Source: Gammaproteobacteria bacterium (GTDB lineage Bacteria; Pseudomonadota; Gammaproteobacteria; Steroidobacterales; Rariloculaceae). Taken from it: DNA of 43,451 nt. The DNA lies in assembly GCA_017577365.1 (NCBI GenBank), contig PKRJ01000028.1, positions 1 through 43,451 of the forward strand, read 5' to 3'. Both the position numbers and the translations under genes were made by a program. Shown piece after piece: positions 1 through 7,978 of this stretch; the first letter of the stretch is position 1, and every line of letters begins with the position of its first letter. The notes under the pieces are model-generated. The model did not search any database. It was not told the origin of the DNA and saw only the letters and a list, made by a program, of their open reading frames with translations.

Positions 1-587
1 TGCTCGGTGAGCGCGCTCAGCGGCTAGGCGGCGCAGGTGCGGGAATTCTGTCCGAAGAGCTTGCCGGGGTCGGAATCGCGTCCGACTCGGTTCAGAACGT
101 CGGCGGATACTTCGACTTCGTCGTGCGCGATCTCCCGACTCCGGGCGCTTCGGTCTCGATCGTCATCCCACAGCGCGCTCCGATTCCGGAGCGGCCGGTG
201 TATCGCAAGTACGACGACAACTGGTTCACGTTCGTGGAGGACGCCCGCAACCGCCTGGCTTCGGCGCGTGGACGAGAAGGTGTCTGCCCGCCGCCGGGCA
301 GCGATGAGTACACGCCAGGCCTGACGTCGGGCGATTGGTGCGTCGAGCTCACGATCGAGGACGGCGGTCCGAACGATACGGACGGTCTGGTGAACGGCGC
401 GATTCGTGATCCGGGCGGTGTCGGCACGTTCGTTCAACCGTCGCCTCAGCCGCCTCCTGGCAATGGCGGTAGCGGTGGAAGCGGCGGTGGCGGTGGTGCC
501 TTCGGATGGCAGAGCCTCTTGGGTCTCCTGGCGCTCGCAGGCCATCGGCGCTGGAGCCGCGCGCGGCGTCCGCAACAACACCACTGA
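1..587 (+). CDS. C-terminal part of a secreted choice-of-anchor-U protein with GlyGly-CTERM tail (5' partial)
   Basis: The reading frame is open from the left edge (codon phase begins at base 3) to the TGA at 585-587, so the N-terminus lies outside the window. The visible part resembles the choice-of-anchor U domain: a GGYFDFVV segment, a VIPQRAPIP segment, YRKYDDNWFTFVEDARN, a PPPG loop and the IEDGGPNDTDG stretch. It ends in a Gly/Ser-rich linker, a short hydrophobic helix (FGWQSLLGLLALAG) and a basic tail (HRRWSRARR). That is the layout of GlyGly-CTERM sorting signals, which rhombosortase cleaves so that the protein is released from or anchored at the surface of Gram-negative cells. What the missing N-terminal domains do cannot be said. 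The assignment of the tail rests on pattern recognition. Confidence 0.8.
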   Translation, partial: LGERAQRLGGAGAGILSEELAGVGIASDSVQNVGGYFDFVVRDLPTPGASVSIVIPQRAPIPERPVYRKYDDNWFTFVEDARNRLASARGREGVCPPPGSDEYTPGLTSGDWCVELTIEDGGPNDTDGLVNGAIRDPGGVGTFVQPSPQPPPGNGGSGGSGGGGGAFGWQSLLGLLALAGHRRWSRARRPQQHH

Positions 588-757
588 CCATCCCCGCAAC
601 CACGTGTCGTCACGAGCGCTTCTCCCGTGCTTCGTCAATGACCGCATGCGGTGACGCGAGCCCCTGTGCAGACCCGCCGGCGCCTCCCATGCCTTGCTGA
701 AGCGGCCCCGCTCCGCCGACAATTCCGGACGGCTGCCGGCTTTCGGGGGAGACGAGC

Positions 758-1591
758 ATGAACCGACGTGGCATCGCAGTTCTGTGCCTCTGTCTTGGCG
801 CGTTCGCCGGCGACGCCGGCGCCCAAAGCGCGAGCGGTGGCGCCGCGGTTCCGCCTGCGAGCTCGATGGCGCCCGCCCGTCTGACGGGTTATCTCGGACG
901 CGATGCGATTCCCGACTATCAGGTCTTCCTGCCTCCGCCGCCCGCGGACGACGCACCGCTCGGCCAGGCCGATTTCGCCGTGTATCGCGCTACCCGCGCA
1001 CTCGAAGGCACGCCGCGCTGGGAGCTCGCTGCGAAAGATGCGGAGGCGGGCCCGGCGCTGCTCGCGGACTTCGGCTGCGCCCTCGGCGTCGATCTGACCA
1101 ACGCCTCCACGCCGCGTCTGTCGCGCCTGCTCGCCAGGTCGGTCGCCGACGTGTCGCCGATCATTGGCGGTGCGAAGGATCTCTATAAGCGGAAGCGTCC
1201 CTTCGTAGTGGAGAGCGGCCCGACGTGCGTCGCGACCTCGGAGGAGTTCGCGGCGAGCGGCTCCTACCCGTCGGGTCATTCGGCCGTCGGCTGGATGTAC
1301 GCGCTCGTGCTGGCCCACGTCGCGCCGGAGCACGCCACGGCCATCCTCGCGCGCGGCCGCGCCTACGGCGAGAGCCGCGTCGTGTGCGGCGTGCACTACG
1401 TATCCGACGTGGATGCAGGACGGCTCGCATCGTCCGCCGTATTCGCGGCGCTCACCGCCGACCCGGAGTTTCAAGCGGACGTCGCGAGCGCGCGCGAGGA
1501 GCTCGATGCGCTGCGACGAGCGGGTGCCGGAGCGCCCGACCGCGCTCGGTGCGCCCTCGAGAACGCGGCGTCGAGCGAAAGGCCCTGGTGA
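758..1591 (+). CDS. Class A (PAP2-type) acid phosphatase, exported
   Basis: This is a 277-residue periplasmic phosphomonoesterase of the PAP2/class A non-specific acid phosphatase family (PhoN/PhoC-like). The three-part vanadate/phosphate signature is complete: K140 followed six residues later by R147-P148, then P171-S-G-H174, then S206-R207 with H213 and D217. H213 is the expected nucleophile and H174 the general acid. An N-terminal signal peptide (about residues 1-22, cleavage after GDAGA) directs export. The ATG at 758 follows a purine-rich Shine-Dalgarno stretch (gggggaga). The protein is slightly longer than typical PhoN and has a hydrophilic C-terminal extension. Its likely role is scavenging phosphate from organic esters. 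No Pho-box was identified upstream. Confidence 0.9.
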   Translation: MNRRGIAVLCLCLGAFAGDAGAQSASGGAAVPPASSMAPARLTGYLGRDAIPDYQVFLPPPPADDAPLGQADFAVYRATRALEGTPRWELAAKDAEAGPALLADFGCALGVDLTNASTPRLSRLLARSVADVSPIIGGAKDLYKRKRPFVVESGPTCVATSEEFAASGSYPSGHSAVGWMYALVLAHVAPEHATAILARGRAYGESRVVCGVHYVSDVDAGRLASSAVFAALTADPEFQADVASAREELDALRRAGAGAPDRARCALENAASSERPW

Positions 1592-1994
1592 CGAAACGGC
1601 GCATGCCCATATGCCACGGCTGCGGAGGCGCCGGGTAAGCAGCTCCCTGTGATTTCGGGGTCGCCCTCCGCGGAGGCGTTTCTTGAGTGATTCTCATTTA
1701 AAGAATCCCTCCGCGGGCGCTTGATCCTCGCCGTGGGCAGGTCGGTGACTCGCCGCACTCGCTGCTCGATGGCAAAGGCGCGCGCCCCGATCTGCTAACT
1801 GAAATCGCGTCGCTCCGGCTCGACGGAGCGCGTCTTTGCTGAGACGCGCATTCCCGATCGACCACTCATGCCATTAGCCGCTCAGCAAAACCGCTGATGC
1901 AGTTTTCGCACCGCTAATTCAGCGGAGCGCATGTCCGCAGCGACGGTCCGTATCATGCAGCACCCTCTCGGGCGCATCAGAGGGTGCTCAGCGT
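1592..1994. other. 403-bp intergenic region upstream of the first TonB receptor
   Basis: No convincing gene lies here. A perfect 12-bp palindrome sits at 1665-1676 (cctccgcggagg). A small stem-loop at 1689-1707 (gattct, 7-nt loop, agaatc) lies in an AT-richer patch. A strong stem-loop at 1959-1988 is listed separately. The stretch around 1872-1918 has outer arms attagc/gctaat and internal aaaac/gtttt, both imperfect. It presumably contains the promoter of the receptor gene, but no clear -35/-10 pair could be picked out. Confidence 0.5.
1959..1988 (+). promoter_or_regulatory. Stem-loop that sequesters the Shine-Dalgarno of the TonB receptor gene
   Basis: Arms agcaccctct (1959-1968) and agagggtgct (1979-1988) are perfect reverse complements, 10 bp each, around a 10-nt loop. 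The only Shine-Dalgarno-like sequence before the ATG at 1995, agaggg (1979-1984), lies wholly in the 3' arm, with 10 nt between it and the start. In the folded mRNA the ribosome site would be paired with ccctct. The repeat is seen directly; translational control is inference. It could instead bind a dimeric regulator at DNA level. Confidence 0.5.
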
Positions 1995-4394
1995 ATGTTT
2001 CTTCGTCGGGTCTCTCACCTCCTCCTGGGTGGCACGTTGCTACCGCTGCTCTTGGTTGGGATGTCCGGTGTCGCTCACGCAGGCGCAATGTTGGTCGATA
2101 TCGTCGACGCCGTGACTGACAGGCCGCTGGCCGGTGTCGTGGTGACTGCCGAATCCAGGGGTGGCGAGTCGAGACGTGCGACCACGGGTCCCGACGGCTC
2201 TGCGTACTTCGAGGATCTGGCCGACGGCCTTTACGCGTTCCGCGCTGAATTGAATGGCTACGTTACGGGGGTAGAGCCGACCGTTCGGATCATCGAGCGC
2301 CGGACGGGCCGGCTTCGTTTCGAGCTGCGGCGGCAAGCGGCGACCTACGAAGAGGTCGTCGTCGTGGGTCGAGCCCGAGGAGCCGATCCCGACGGCTCGG
2401 TAGCGGAACGCTTCTTGACGCGCGACGAGCTGACCAACGCGCCCGGCAGCGGCAGTGACGTGATGCGTGCTCTGGTCGGCCTGCCGGGAGTCGTTTCGAG
2501 CGGGGAATTCGCGGCCTTCTCGGTACGCGGCCACGGGCCGAAGAACAATCTCATCCTCATTGACGGCTTCCCTTTCCCGCAAGTCGCGCATTTCGAGCAA
2601 ACGCTCGGTAAAGAGACCGATATCGTGAACGGAGGCCGCTACTCGATATTCGCTCCGAACGCGGTGACCGGCGCCGAGTTCTCACCCGGCGGGTGGAGCG
2701 CCGAATTCGGCGGGCGTAAGGCGTCGCTGCTCCAGCTCGAGGTCGCGGAAGGCGCGCCGTCACCGGTGGCCCGCCTGCGACTGGATCTCGCGGGGATCGA
2801 GGCCATCTACGAGGGGCCGAGCGGCTTTCACGACAATACGTCGATGTTCGTGCAGGCGCGCCGCTTCGATTTCGGCAAGTTCTTCGAGACCATCGAAGAA
2901 GACGACTTGGGTTCGCCGGTGTCGACCGACCTGATCTTCAAGACGAAAACGCGTCTAGAGAACGACGAGATCGAGCTCTTGGTCATTTTCGCGCCGGAAA
3001 CTTACGAGCGGACCGTCGACAACATCCTCGCTGCGAAAAGGAAGGGAGAAGGGACCGAGGATCTGACGCTGCAGGACGACGAGCAAGATCTGGTGCTGAC
3101 GGGAGTGACCTGGCGGCGGCGCTTCGGCGACAACGGCGAATGGACGAACCGAGTGTACTTCCGTGAGAGCGATAAGGTGTCCTCGGAGGGCGAGGCGAAT
3201 CACGACCTCGTGCCGGACGGGACCCCCGCCGACCAGATCCCGGTGCGGGAACGCCTGTTGACGGTGAACGAAAAGGACACGGAGCTCGGCTGGCGCAGCG
3301 ACATCACGATGGGCAACGCTCTGGGCCGCTTCTCGGTCGGCTTGCACGTCGTGAACATCGATCTCGATTACTCGACCTCGTTGCGCGAAGACTGGATTCG
3401 CTTCGTCTACGAATCGGACGATCCTCGCCCGCCCGGCGCGAACTATATCGTCCTGCAACCGGACGAGATCGATTCGGTGTACCGCCAGAGCGAGACGAAC
3501 TCCGCTGTGTACGGAGAGCAGTTGTTCGACTGGGGGCGAGCCCGTCTTCGAACGGGCTTGCGTTACGACCGCGATGGGTTCAGTGACGAGAATCTCTGGT
3601 CGCCGCGTATCGCGTTCAACTACGAGTTCTCGCCGTCGCTACGCTTCTCGGCGACGACCGGCGTGTTCTACGAATCGCCAAGAAATCTGGCCCGCGCTCT
3701 CGATCCGGCCAACTTCGGCCTGAAGAACGAGAAGCTCACTCACGTCGGCGCAGGGCTGGATTTTCGAATCGCCGAGAATCTGGATCTTCTGGTGGAGGCA
3801 TACTCCCAGCGCATCGACCGCCGCCTCGTGGAAGGCAGCCGGGTCACCGGCGAGATCACGAACGACGGCAAAGGCAGCAACCGCGGCGTCGACGTCGTGC
3901 TCACGCGCGCATTCGACAACGGTTTCTCTGCCGATTTCGTCTATTCCTGGAATCGGTATCGCGTCGACGACAATGACGGTCGAGGCGAGTACGACTGGGA
4001 TTTCAATCGTGTTCACTTCGTCGCGCTCGGCGGACGCTGGGAAATCAACGAGCGCTGGCAGATTGCGGCACGCTGGAGATACGGATCGGGATACCCCGAG
4101 GAGCGGTTCATCACGCATGCCGACGTCCTGGCGCCCGACCTGCCTGTGCGGTACTCGAAGGAGATCACCGAAACGAACGTCGGCCGCGGCAGGGCGTTCA
4201 ACGCGCTGGATTTTCGCGTCGACTATCGGCGCCCGATAGGCCGACTGGACCTCGTTCTGTTCCTGGACGTTCTCAACTTGAATGGCGGGCCATCCGGCTT
4301 GCCCGACGAGTTCGACGTGCTGACCGGGCGGTCTGCAAAGGAAGACGAGGAAACTTTGCCGCTGTTGGGACTCACCTTCGAGTACGCCTGGTAG
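1995..4394 (+). CDS. TonB-dependent outer-membrane receptor with N-terminal carboxypeptidase-regulatory-like domain
   Basis: This is a 799-residue outer-membrane active-uptake receptor. Residues 1-29 form a signal peptide ending in VAHA. Residues of about 31-112 form a CarboxypepD_reg-like beta-sandwich (DAVTDRPLAGVVVTAES, then a GPDGSAYFEDLADGLY turn), as found in SusC-like and CirA-like receptors. A TonB-box-like EEVVVVGRA follows at about 119-127. The plug domain covers about 135-250 (VRGHGPKNNLILIDGFPFP). The rest is a beta-barrel rich in alternating aromatic and charged residues, and the chain ends in FEYAW with a terminal aromatic residue. The substrate is not evident from sequence. A LytTR regulator begins 17 bp downstream and is probably co-transcribed. 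The start is preceded by a hairpin that includes its Shine-Dalgarno. Confidence 0.9.
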   Translation: MFLRRVSHLLLGGTLLPLLLVGMSGVAHAGAMLVDIVDAVTDRPLAGVVVTAESRGGESRRATTGPDGSAYFEDLADGLYAFRAELNGYVTGVEPTVRIIERRTGRLRFELRRQAATYEEVVVVGRARGADPDGSVAERFLTRDELTNAPGSGSDVMRALVGLPGVVSSGEFAAFSVRGHGPKNNLILIDGFPFPQVAHFEQTLGKETDIVNGGRYSIFAPNAVTGAEFSPGGWSAEFGGRKASLLQLEVAEGAPSPVARLRLDLAGIEAIYEGPSGFHDNTSMFVQARRFDFGKFFETIEEDDLGSPVSTDLIFKTKTRLENDEIELLVIFAPETYERTVDNILAAKRKGEGTEDLTLQDDEQDLVLTGVTWRRRFGDNGEWTNRVYFRESDKVSSEGEANHDLVPDGTPADQIPVRERLLTVNEKDTELGWRSDITMGNALGRFSVGLHVVNIDLDYSTSLREDWIRFVYESDDPRPPGANYIVLQPDEIDSVYRQSETNSAVYGEQLFDWGRARLRTGLRYDRDGFSDENLWSPRIAFNYEFSPSLRFSATTGVFYESPRNLARALDPANFGLKNEKLTHVGAGLDFRIAENLDLLVEAYSQRIDRRLVEGSRVTGEITNDGKGSNRGVDVVLTRAFDNGFSADFVYSWNRYRVDDNDGRGEYDWDFNRVHFVALGGRWEINERWQIAARWRYGSGYPEERFITHADVLAPDLPVRYSKEITETNVGRGRAFNALDFRVDYRRPIGRLDLVLFLDVLNLNGGPSGLPDEFDVLTGRSAKEDEETLPLLGLTFEYAW

Positions 4395-4411
4395 CTTCTT
4401 GGACGCTTTGT

Positions 4412-5338
4412 ATGAATCGCAGCGCCGTAGTCAGTAACGGAACGGTTTTCGGAGCCTGGGCGCTCGGGCGCTCCATCGCGGTCGTCAGCGCTCTCCTCGT
4501 CATTACCTTCGTGGTGATCGAGCCCGAGGCTAGCCGGGGCTTGGGCGTAGCGGCAAGAACGGTCTTCTGGGTGGTACACGTCGGACTCGGACTCGTAGCC
4601 CTCTACGCGGCAAGCTGGCTCGTTCTGCCACACATGATGAATTCCTTGCCGGCGTGGCTCGTATTGCTCGTCGCCGGGACCGGCGGCGCGTTACTCGTCA
4701 CGCCGTTGAGCTACCTGCTGGAGCAGACGTCGCCGGCATGGCTGCGCCCTCTCGAGGACGACGGTGAGTGGCTAGCCGTCTTCGCCAGCCGCGGTTGGTG
4801 GCAAGCCCTCGCGGTCGAGTTCCTCCAGCTTGCCCCGGCAACGTTGGCCTCCTGGATGATCATCAATCTGCCGTTTCTCGCGCATCGCCGCCGGCTCGGC
4901 GATCCGCAAGACCCCAACGTCGCCGGCTCGGCCGATACTGTCGACCTCGACAAGGCGGAAGCGGGTCGCTACGCCGAATCCGCCCGAGCGGAGTTCTTGA
5001 GCCGGCTGCCCGAATCGCTGGGAACGAACGTGATTGCGATTTCTTCCGACCTTCACTATCTGCACGTCTACACGGACCTCGGGCACTGCATGATTCTCGG
5101 TTCTCTGCAGCAGGCCGCGGATGCCATGGGGGAAGCCGGCTTTCGCGTCCATCGAGCCCACTGGGTGGCGAAACGCGCCATCGTGAAAATCGTGAAGAAG
5201 GGCAATCAGTGGTATTGCCTGCTATCCACCGGCTTGAAGATACCGATTAGCCGCCGCAACAAATCCACGGTCGCGGGCTGGTTCGGCCATACGACCCGAA
5301 TCGTCACGGTCAGGAAAAGCGGCACGGACGCGAGTTGA
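4412..5338 (+). CDS. Membrane-anchored LytTR-family DNA-binding regulator
   Basis: This is a 308-residue protein with about four predicted transmembrane helices in the N-terminal half (roughly residues 20-38, 48-70, 80-100 and 125-150). A short linker leads to a C-terminal LytTR DNA-binding domain (about 195-295). LytTR landmarks are visible: VIAISSDLHYLHVYTD, an FRVHRAHWVAKRAI stretch matching the usual FxRxHRSxIVN segment, and LKIPISRR near the end. The architecture (integral membrane sensor plus LytTR, no receiver domain) is typical of LytTR regulators found beside TonB receptors in proteobacteria. It lies 17 bp after the receptor gene, so they are likely co-transcribed and functionally linked. 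The signal it senses is unknown. The Shine-Dalgarno is weak, which suits coupled expression. Confidence 0.85.
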   Translation: MNRSAVVSNGTVFGAWALGRSIAVVSALLVITFVVIEPEASRGLGVAARTVFWVVHVGLGLVALYAASWLVLPHMMNSLPAWLVLLVAGTGGALLVTPLSYLLEQTSPAWLRPLEDDGEWLAVFASRGWWQALAVEFLQLAPATLASWMIINLPFLAHRRRLGDPQDPNVAGSADTVDLDKAEAGRYAESARAEFLSRLPESLGTNVIAISSDLHYLHVYTDLGHCMILGSLQQAADAMGEAGFRVHRAHWVAKRAIVKIVKKGNQWYCLLSTGLKIPISRRNKSTVAGWFGHTTRIVTVRKSGTDAS

Positions 5339-5339
5339 G

Positions 5340-5356
5340 CATCGCGGTATGCGATG
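5340..5356. other. Short inverted repeat between convergent genes
   Basis: catcgc (5340-5345) and gcgatg (5351-5356) form a 6-bp stem with a 5-nt loop just after the stop of the LytTR gene. No T-tract follows. It may act as a weak terminator between this gene and the convergent ferritin-like gene, but evidence is slight. The rest of the 103-bp gap shows nothing distinct. Confidence 0.25.
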
Positions 5357-5441
5357 GCTTCAAGTGACCCGCTTTCGGAGGCGTCGTCGCGGCGACAACC
5401 CAAGCACTGTCCACGGCCGTCTCGACACCGCCACGCGGCGC

Positions 5442-6629
5442 TCACACTTCCTTCAGCAGCTGATCGTAAAGCTCCAGCGCGAAGCTTCCCGGTAGCAGGT
5501 GCTCGATGGATCTCGCGAAGTCCCGAGTCTCCGTCAGCAACAATCGAGTGAACCGGCGTTCCGCCGCCGCGTCGAGGCCGGGCTCGAAGCCCATGCTGAG
5601 CGGATCGAAGGGTACGGCCGCGCCCTTGGCCGGCAAGTGCTGCGCGATGGACATAAGGGGGCCCATCATCACAGCTTGGGCAAGCGCCAGCTCTACCGCG
5701 GAATTGCGCCGATAGCCCGCGTCCAGCAGCGACAGCATCGACCAGTAGTTGAGATTGCCGAGCCACGCCAGGGCTCGGAGCTCCGGATCCTCGATGCTGT
5801 TCGGATGTCCCGAATATGCCGTCGGATTCACGGGCACCTGGTAGCACGGATGCTTCGCATCATCGGTCGGAATGCTCCACACATCGCGAGTTGCACTGAA
5901 TACCGGATGGGTACCCGAATACAGTGACTTGAAGAACTCGAAATGGCCGACTTCTCCCTGCGTTTTGATGTTCTCGAGCGCTTCGATCCAGGCGTCGAAA
6001 TCGATACTGGCGGCACCGGCTGTCTTGACTTCACCCAGCGTCTCGATCACCGCATCGTAAAGATGTCCCACGTGATTGGGAGCGGCGCTGCCGCCAATCG
6101 ACTCGTTCAGCTGGTCGAGCAGCCGCGTCGATCCGTCGCCGGCGGCATCCACTTCCGTCAATGCCTCCGGTGCGGCTTCGCAGTACGTGAACTTGGCCAA
6201 GCTGACCAGGCCGAGCGGCACGAGCTCGAATGGAAACGGATAGATATCGCTATCGTAAGGAAAATCCTGACGTGAAAGCACCGGAGCGGCATTCAGCTCC
6301 ACCAGCAGCCGATTCACCGCGCCGAGGTGCCGCATCTCTTCGACGGTGATCCCGAGGAACGACGACGACCCCGGCTGCGGGTGACCTACGAGCTCCGCAT
6401 ACGCGGGTTTGAGCGAGAACGCACCGTAGAGGTACTGCACCATGAGGTCGTGCTCGATCTCGGCGGCCTCTCGGAGCAACCGGATGAGCTCGAGATACGG
6501 GTCGTTGAAATCGCGGTATATCGGAGACGTCCCGTGCGTGGCCGCGACTGCTCTCTCCGTCCTCGCGGCGACTCCGATGGTGGCCATGCCGGCCAACAGC
6601 GTACGGCGTGTGAGGCCGTTTCCGGTCAT
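5442..6629 (-). CDS. Ferritin-like (VioB / iminophenyl-pyruvate-dimer-synthase-type) protein with Tat signal
   Basis: This is a 395-residue protein with an N-terminal twin-arginine signal (LTRRTLLAGMATIGVAA, residues 6-22), implying folding and metal loading before export. The mature part matches the ferritin-like domain of PF12902, known from the N-terminal half of VioB and from RebD-like enzymes. Residues 50-75 (LLREAAEIEHDLMVQYLYGAFS) carry candidate diiron ligands E57, E59 and H60. A second motif, VEEMRHLG (about 96-103), supplies E97/E98 and H101. Characterised relatives act in bis-indole biosynthesis, but many homologues are stand-alone proteins of unknown role and no violacein or rebeccamycin genes lie nearby. 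An exported stand-alone version is therefore best called a putative periplasmic diiron protein. Its promoter should lie in 6630-6854. Confidence 0.8.
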   Translation of the reverse strand: MTGNGLTRRTLLAGMATIGVAARTERAVAATHGTSPIYRDFNDPYLELIRLLREAAEIEHDLMVQYLYGAFSLKPAYAELVGHPQPGSSSFLGITVEEMRHLGAVNRLLVELNAAPVLSRQDFPYDSDIYPFPFELVPLGLVSLAKFTYCEAAPEALTEVDAAGDGSTRLLDQLNESIGGSAAPNHVGHLYDAVIETLGEVKTAGAASIDFDAWIEALENIKTQGEVGHFEFFKSLYSGTHPVFSATRDVWSIPTDDAKHPCYQVPVNPTAYSGHPNSIEDPELRALAWLGNLNYWSMLSLLDAGYRRNSAVELALAQAVMMGPLMSIAQHLPAKGAAVPFDPLSMGFEPGLDAAAERRFTRLLLTETRDFARSIEHLLPGSFALELYDQLLKEV

Positions 6630-6854
6630 CGAAGATCCTTTCCCTGATTGAACGTCGAGAATGAGATCGAGATCGGGCTCGGAGTGTAAGTAAGCTCTGC
6701 TGCCGCCGGCGATACGTGAAAGCTCAAGTTTTATTGCAGACTTGGAATTAGTCTCGATCGCGAAGAATGAGACCAGTTCTCAATGCCTGGCCAATAGCAC
6801 CTGTGTGGCGTTGTCGAGGGCCGATAAGTCGCGGACGAGGCTGACTGTAAGCGT

Positions 6855-7883
6855 TCACCGACGAGCCGGTGAACGTCGCGCCTTCGGCGAGGGCTGCTTG
6901 CGTTTGGACTTGCGCGCGGGCTTCACCGCCGGCTCGGCGGGCAAAGACGCAGGCACGAGCGCCGGCGCCGGTTCGAACCATCGTTGCAGAAACTCCTCGC
7001 CGTTCTCCAGAACATAGTGACGAAACATCTCGGCGGCCGGCGAAAGCACCCGGGCGCTCAAGCGCACTAGCTGCCATTCGCGCATCAACGGCAACTCATC
7101 CACTCGCAACGCGACGAGCTTGCCCGAATGCAGCTCGTCGGCAACGGTGTGCAACGAGATGAACGCGACACCGAGATTCGCCATGACCGCCTGCTTGATC
7201 GATTCGTTGCTCGCCATCTGCATCAGAACGGGCGGCGAGATGCGCCATTCGCGAAAGAGCGCTTCCATCGTCTGACGACTGCCGGATCCCGGCTCGCGAA
7301 TGATGAACGGCTCGCGCGCGAGCTCGGCGGTGCCGATCTCGGACGCATGCGCGAGCGGATGCTGCGATGAGGCGATGATGCCGAGCGGATGCTTCGCGAA
7401 CGGCTCGGCGCGCGTGTCGAGCTCCTTCGGCGGGCGCCCCATTATCGCGAGGTCGAGCTCGTTGCGATGAAGCGCATCGACAAGCTCCTGACGATTGCCT
7501 TCCATCAGGCGCGGCTGCACGCCAGGATGCTCCTTCATGAACGCCGCGAGCAGATGCGGCACGAAATACTTCGCTGTCGTGAGCATGCCGAGGTGCAACA
7601 CGCCCGTCTGCACCTTGCGGAGCTTGGCAATGAGATTCTCCGCTTCACTCAAAGCGCCGAGCACGCGCTGCACGTACACGAGAAAGTATTCGCCGGTGAG
7701 CGTGAGGGTCACCTTTCCGCCGCTGCGATCGAACAGCGGCAAACGTATCGCCGACTCGAGCTGCTTGATCTGCATGGAAACGGCGGGCGCCGTGAGATGC
7801 AGCTCCTCCGCTGCCCGCGCAAAGCTCGCACGTCGGGCGACGGCCGCGAACACCTGCAGCTGGCGGAGCGTCACGGGGAGCAT
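6855..7883 (-). CDS. cbbR: LysR-type regulator of the Calvin cycle operon, CbbR
   Basis: This is a 342-residue LysR-type transcriptional activator transcribed divergently from cbbL, the standard place for CbbR. The winged HTH occupies residues 5-64 (LRQLQVFAAVARRASFARAAEELHLTAPAVSMQIKQLE). The effector-binding domain follows (about 93-300), with CbbR-like features GVLHLGMLTTAKYFVP and FIIREPGSGSRQTMEALF. CbbR activates cbb promoters in response to metabolites such as RuBP or NADPH, depending on the organism. It is longer than most CbbR (about 300-320 residues) because of an Ala/Pro- then Lys/Arg-rich tail from about 304 to 342. Only 95 bp separate it from the cbbL start, so its autoregulatory and operon operators must overlap. 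Confidence 0.92.
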   Translation of the reverse strand: MLPVTLRQLQVFAAVARRASFARAAEELHLTAPAVSMQIKQLESAIRLPLFDRSGGKVTLTLTGEYFLVYVQRVLGALSEAENLIAKLRKVQTGVLHLGMLTTAKYFVPHLLAAFMKEHPGVQPRLMEGNRQELVDALHRNELDLAIMGRPPKELDTRAEPFAKHPLGIIASSQHPLAHASEIGTAELAREPFIIREPGSGSRQTMEALFREWRISPPVLMQMASNESIKQAVMANLGVAFISLHTVADELHSGKLVALRVDELPLMREWQLVRLSARVLSPAAEMFRHYVLENGEEFLQRWFEPAPALVPASLPAEPAVKPARKSKRKQPSPKARRSPARR

Positions 7884-7978
7884 AAGGAATCCATTAGCTC
7901 GCCGGTAAGAAATCGTGACTTCACGTTACCGTAGCTCTTCGCCAGTCTGTGTTCAATCGGCAAAGGAGGCGAGCCCGA
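7884..7978. promoter_or_regulatory. cbbR-cbbL divergent control region with nested dyads
   Basis: This 95-bp region must hold both divergent promoters and the CbbR operator. Two inverted repeats are visible. The outer pair, cggtaa (7903-7908) and ttaccg (7926-7931), is separated by 17 bp. The inner pair, cgtga (7914-7918) and tcacg (7921-7925), has a 2-bp gap. A further TTA...TAA pair lies at 7893-7908. LysR proteins bind such interrupted dyads, so this is the likely CbbR site. The repeats are seen directly; the assignment to CbbR is inferred from position. Confidence 0.55.
7960..7972 (+). promoter_or_regulatory. Strong ribosome-binding site of cbbL, repeated before cbbF
   Basis: The 13-mer gcaaaggaggcga holds a near-perfect anti-16S match (aaaggagg, 7962-7969) nine bases before the ATG at 7979. 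It fixes that ATG rather than an in-frame upstream codon at 7949 as the start. The identical 13-mer precedes cbbF at 10933-10945. Confidence 0.8.

Noticed and set aside
641..652. Palindrome accgcatgcggt after the GlyGly-CTERM gene as a terminator
   Set aside because: There is no loop or T-run, and a 12-bp palindrome in GC-rich DNA is expected by chance often enough.
7949..7978. Upstream alternative start for cbbL
   Set aside because: The extra ten residues are Arg-rich, and the aaaggagg site is placed for the ATG at 7979.
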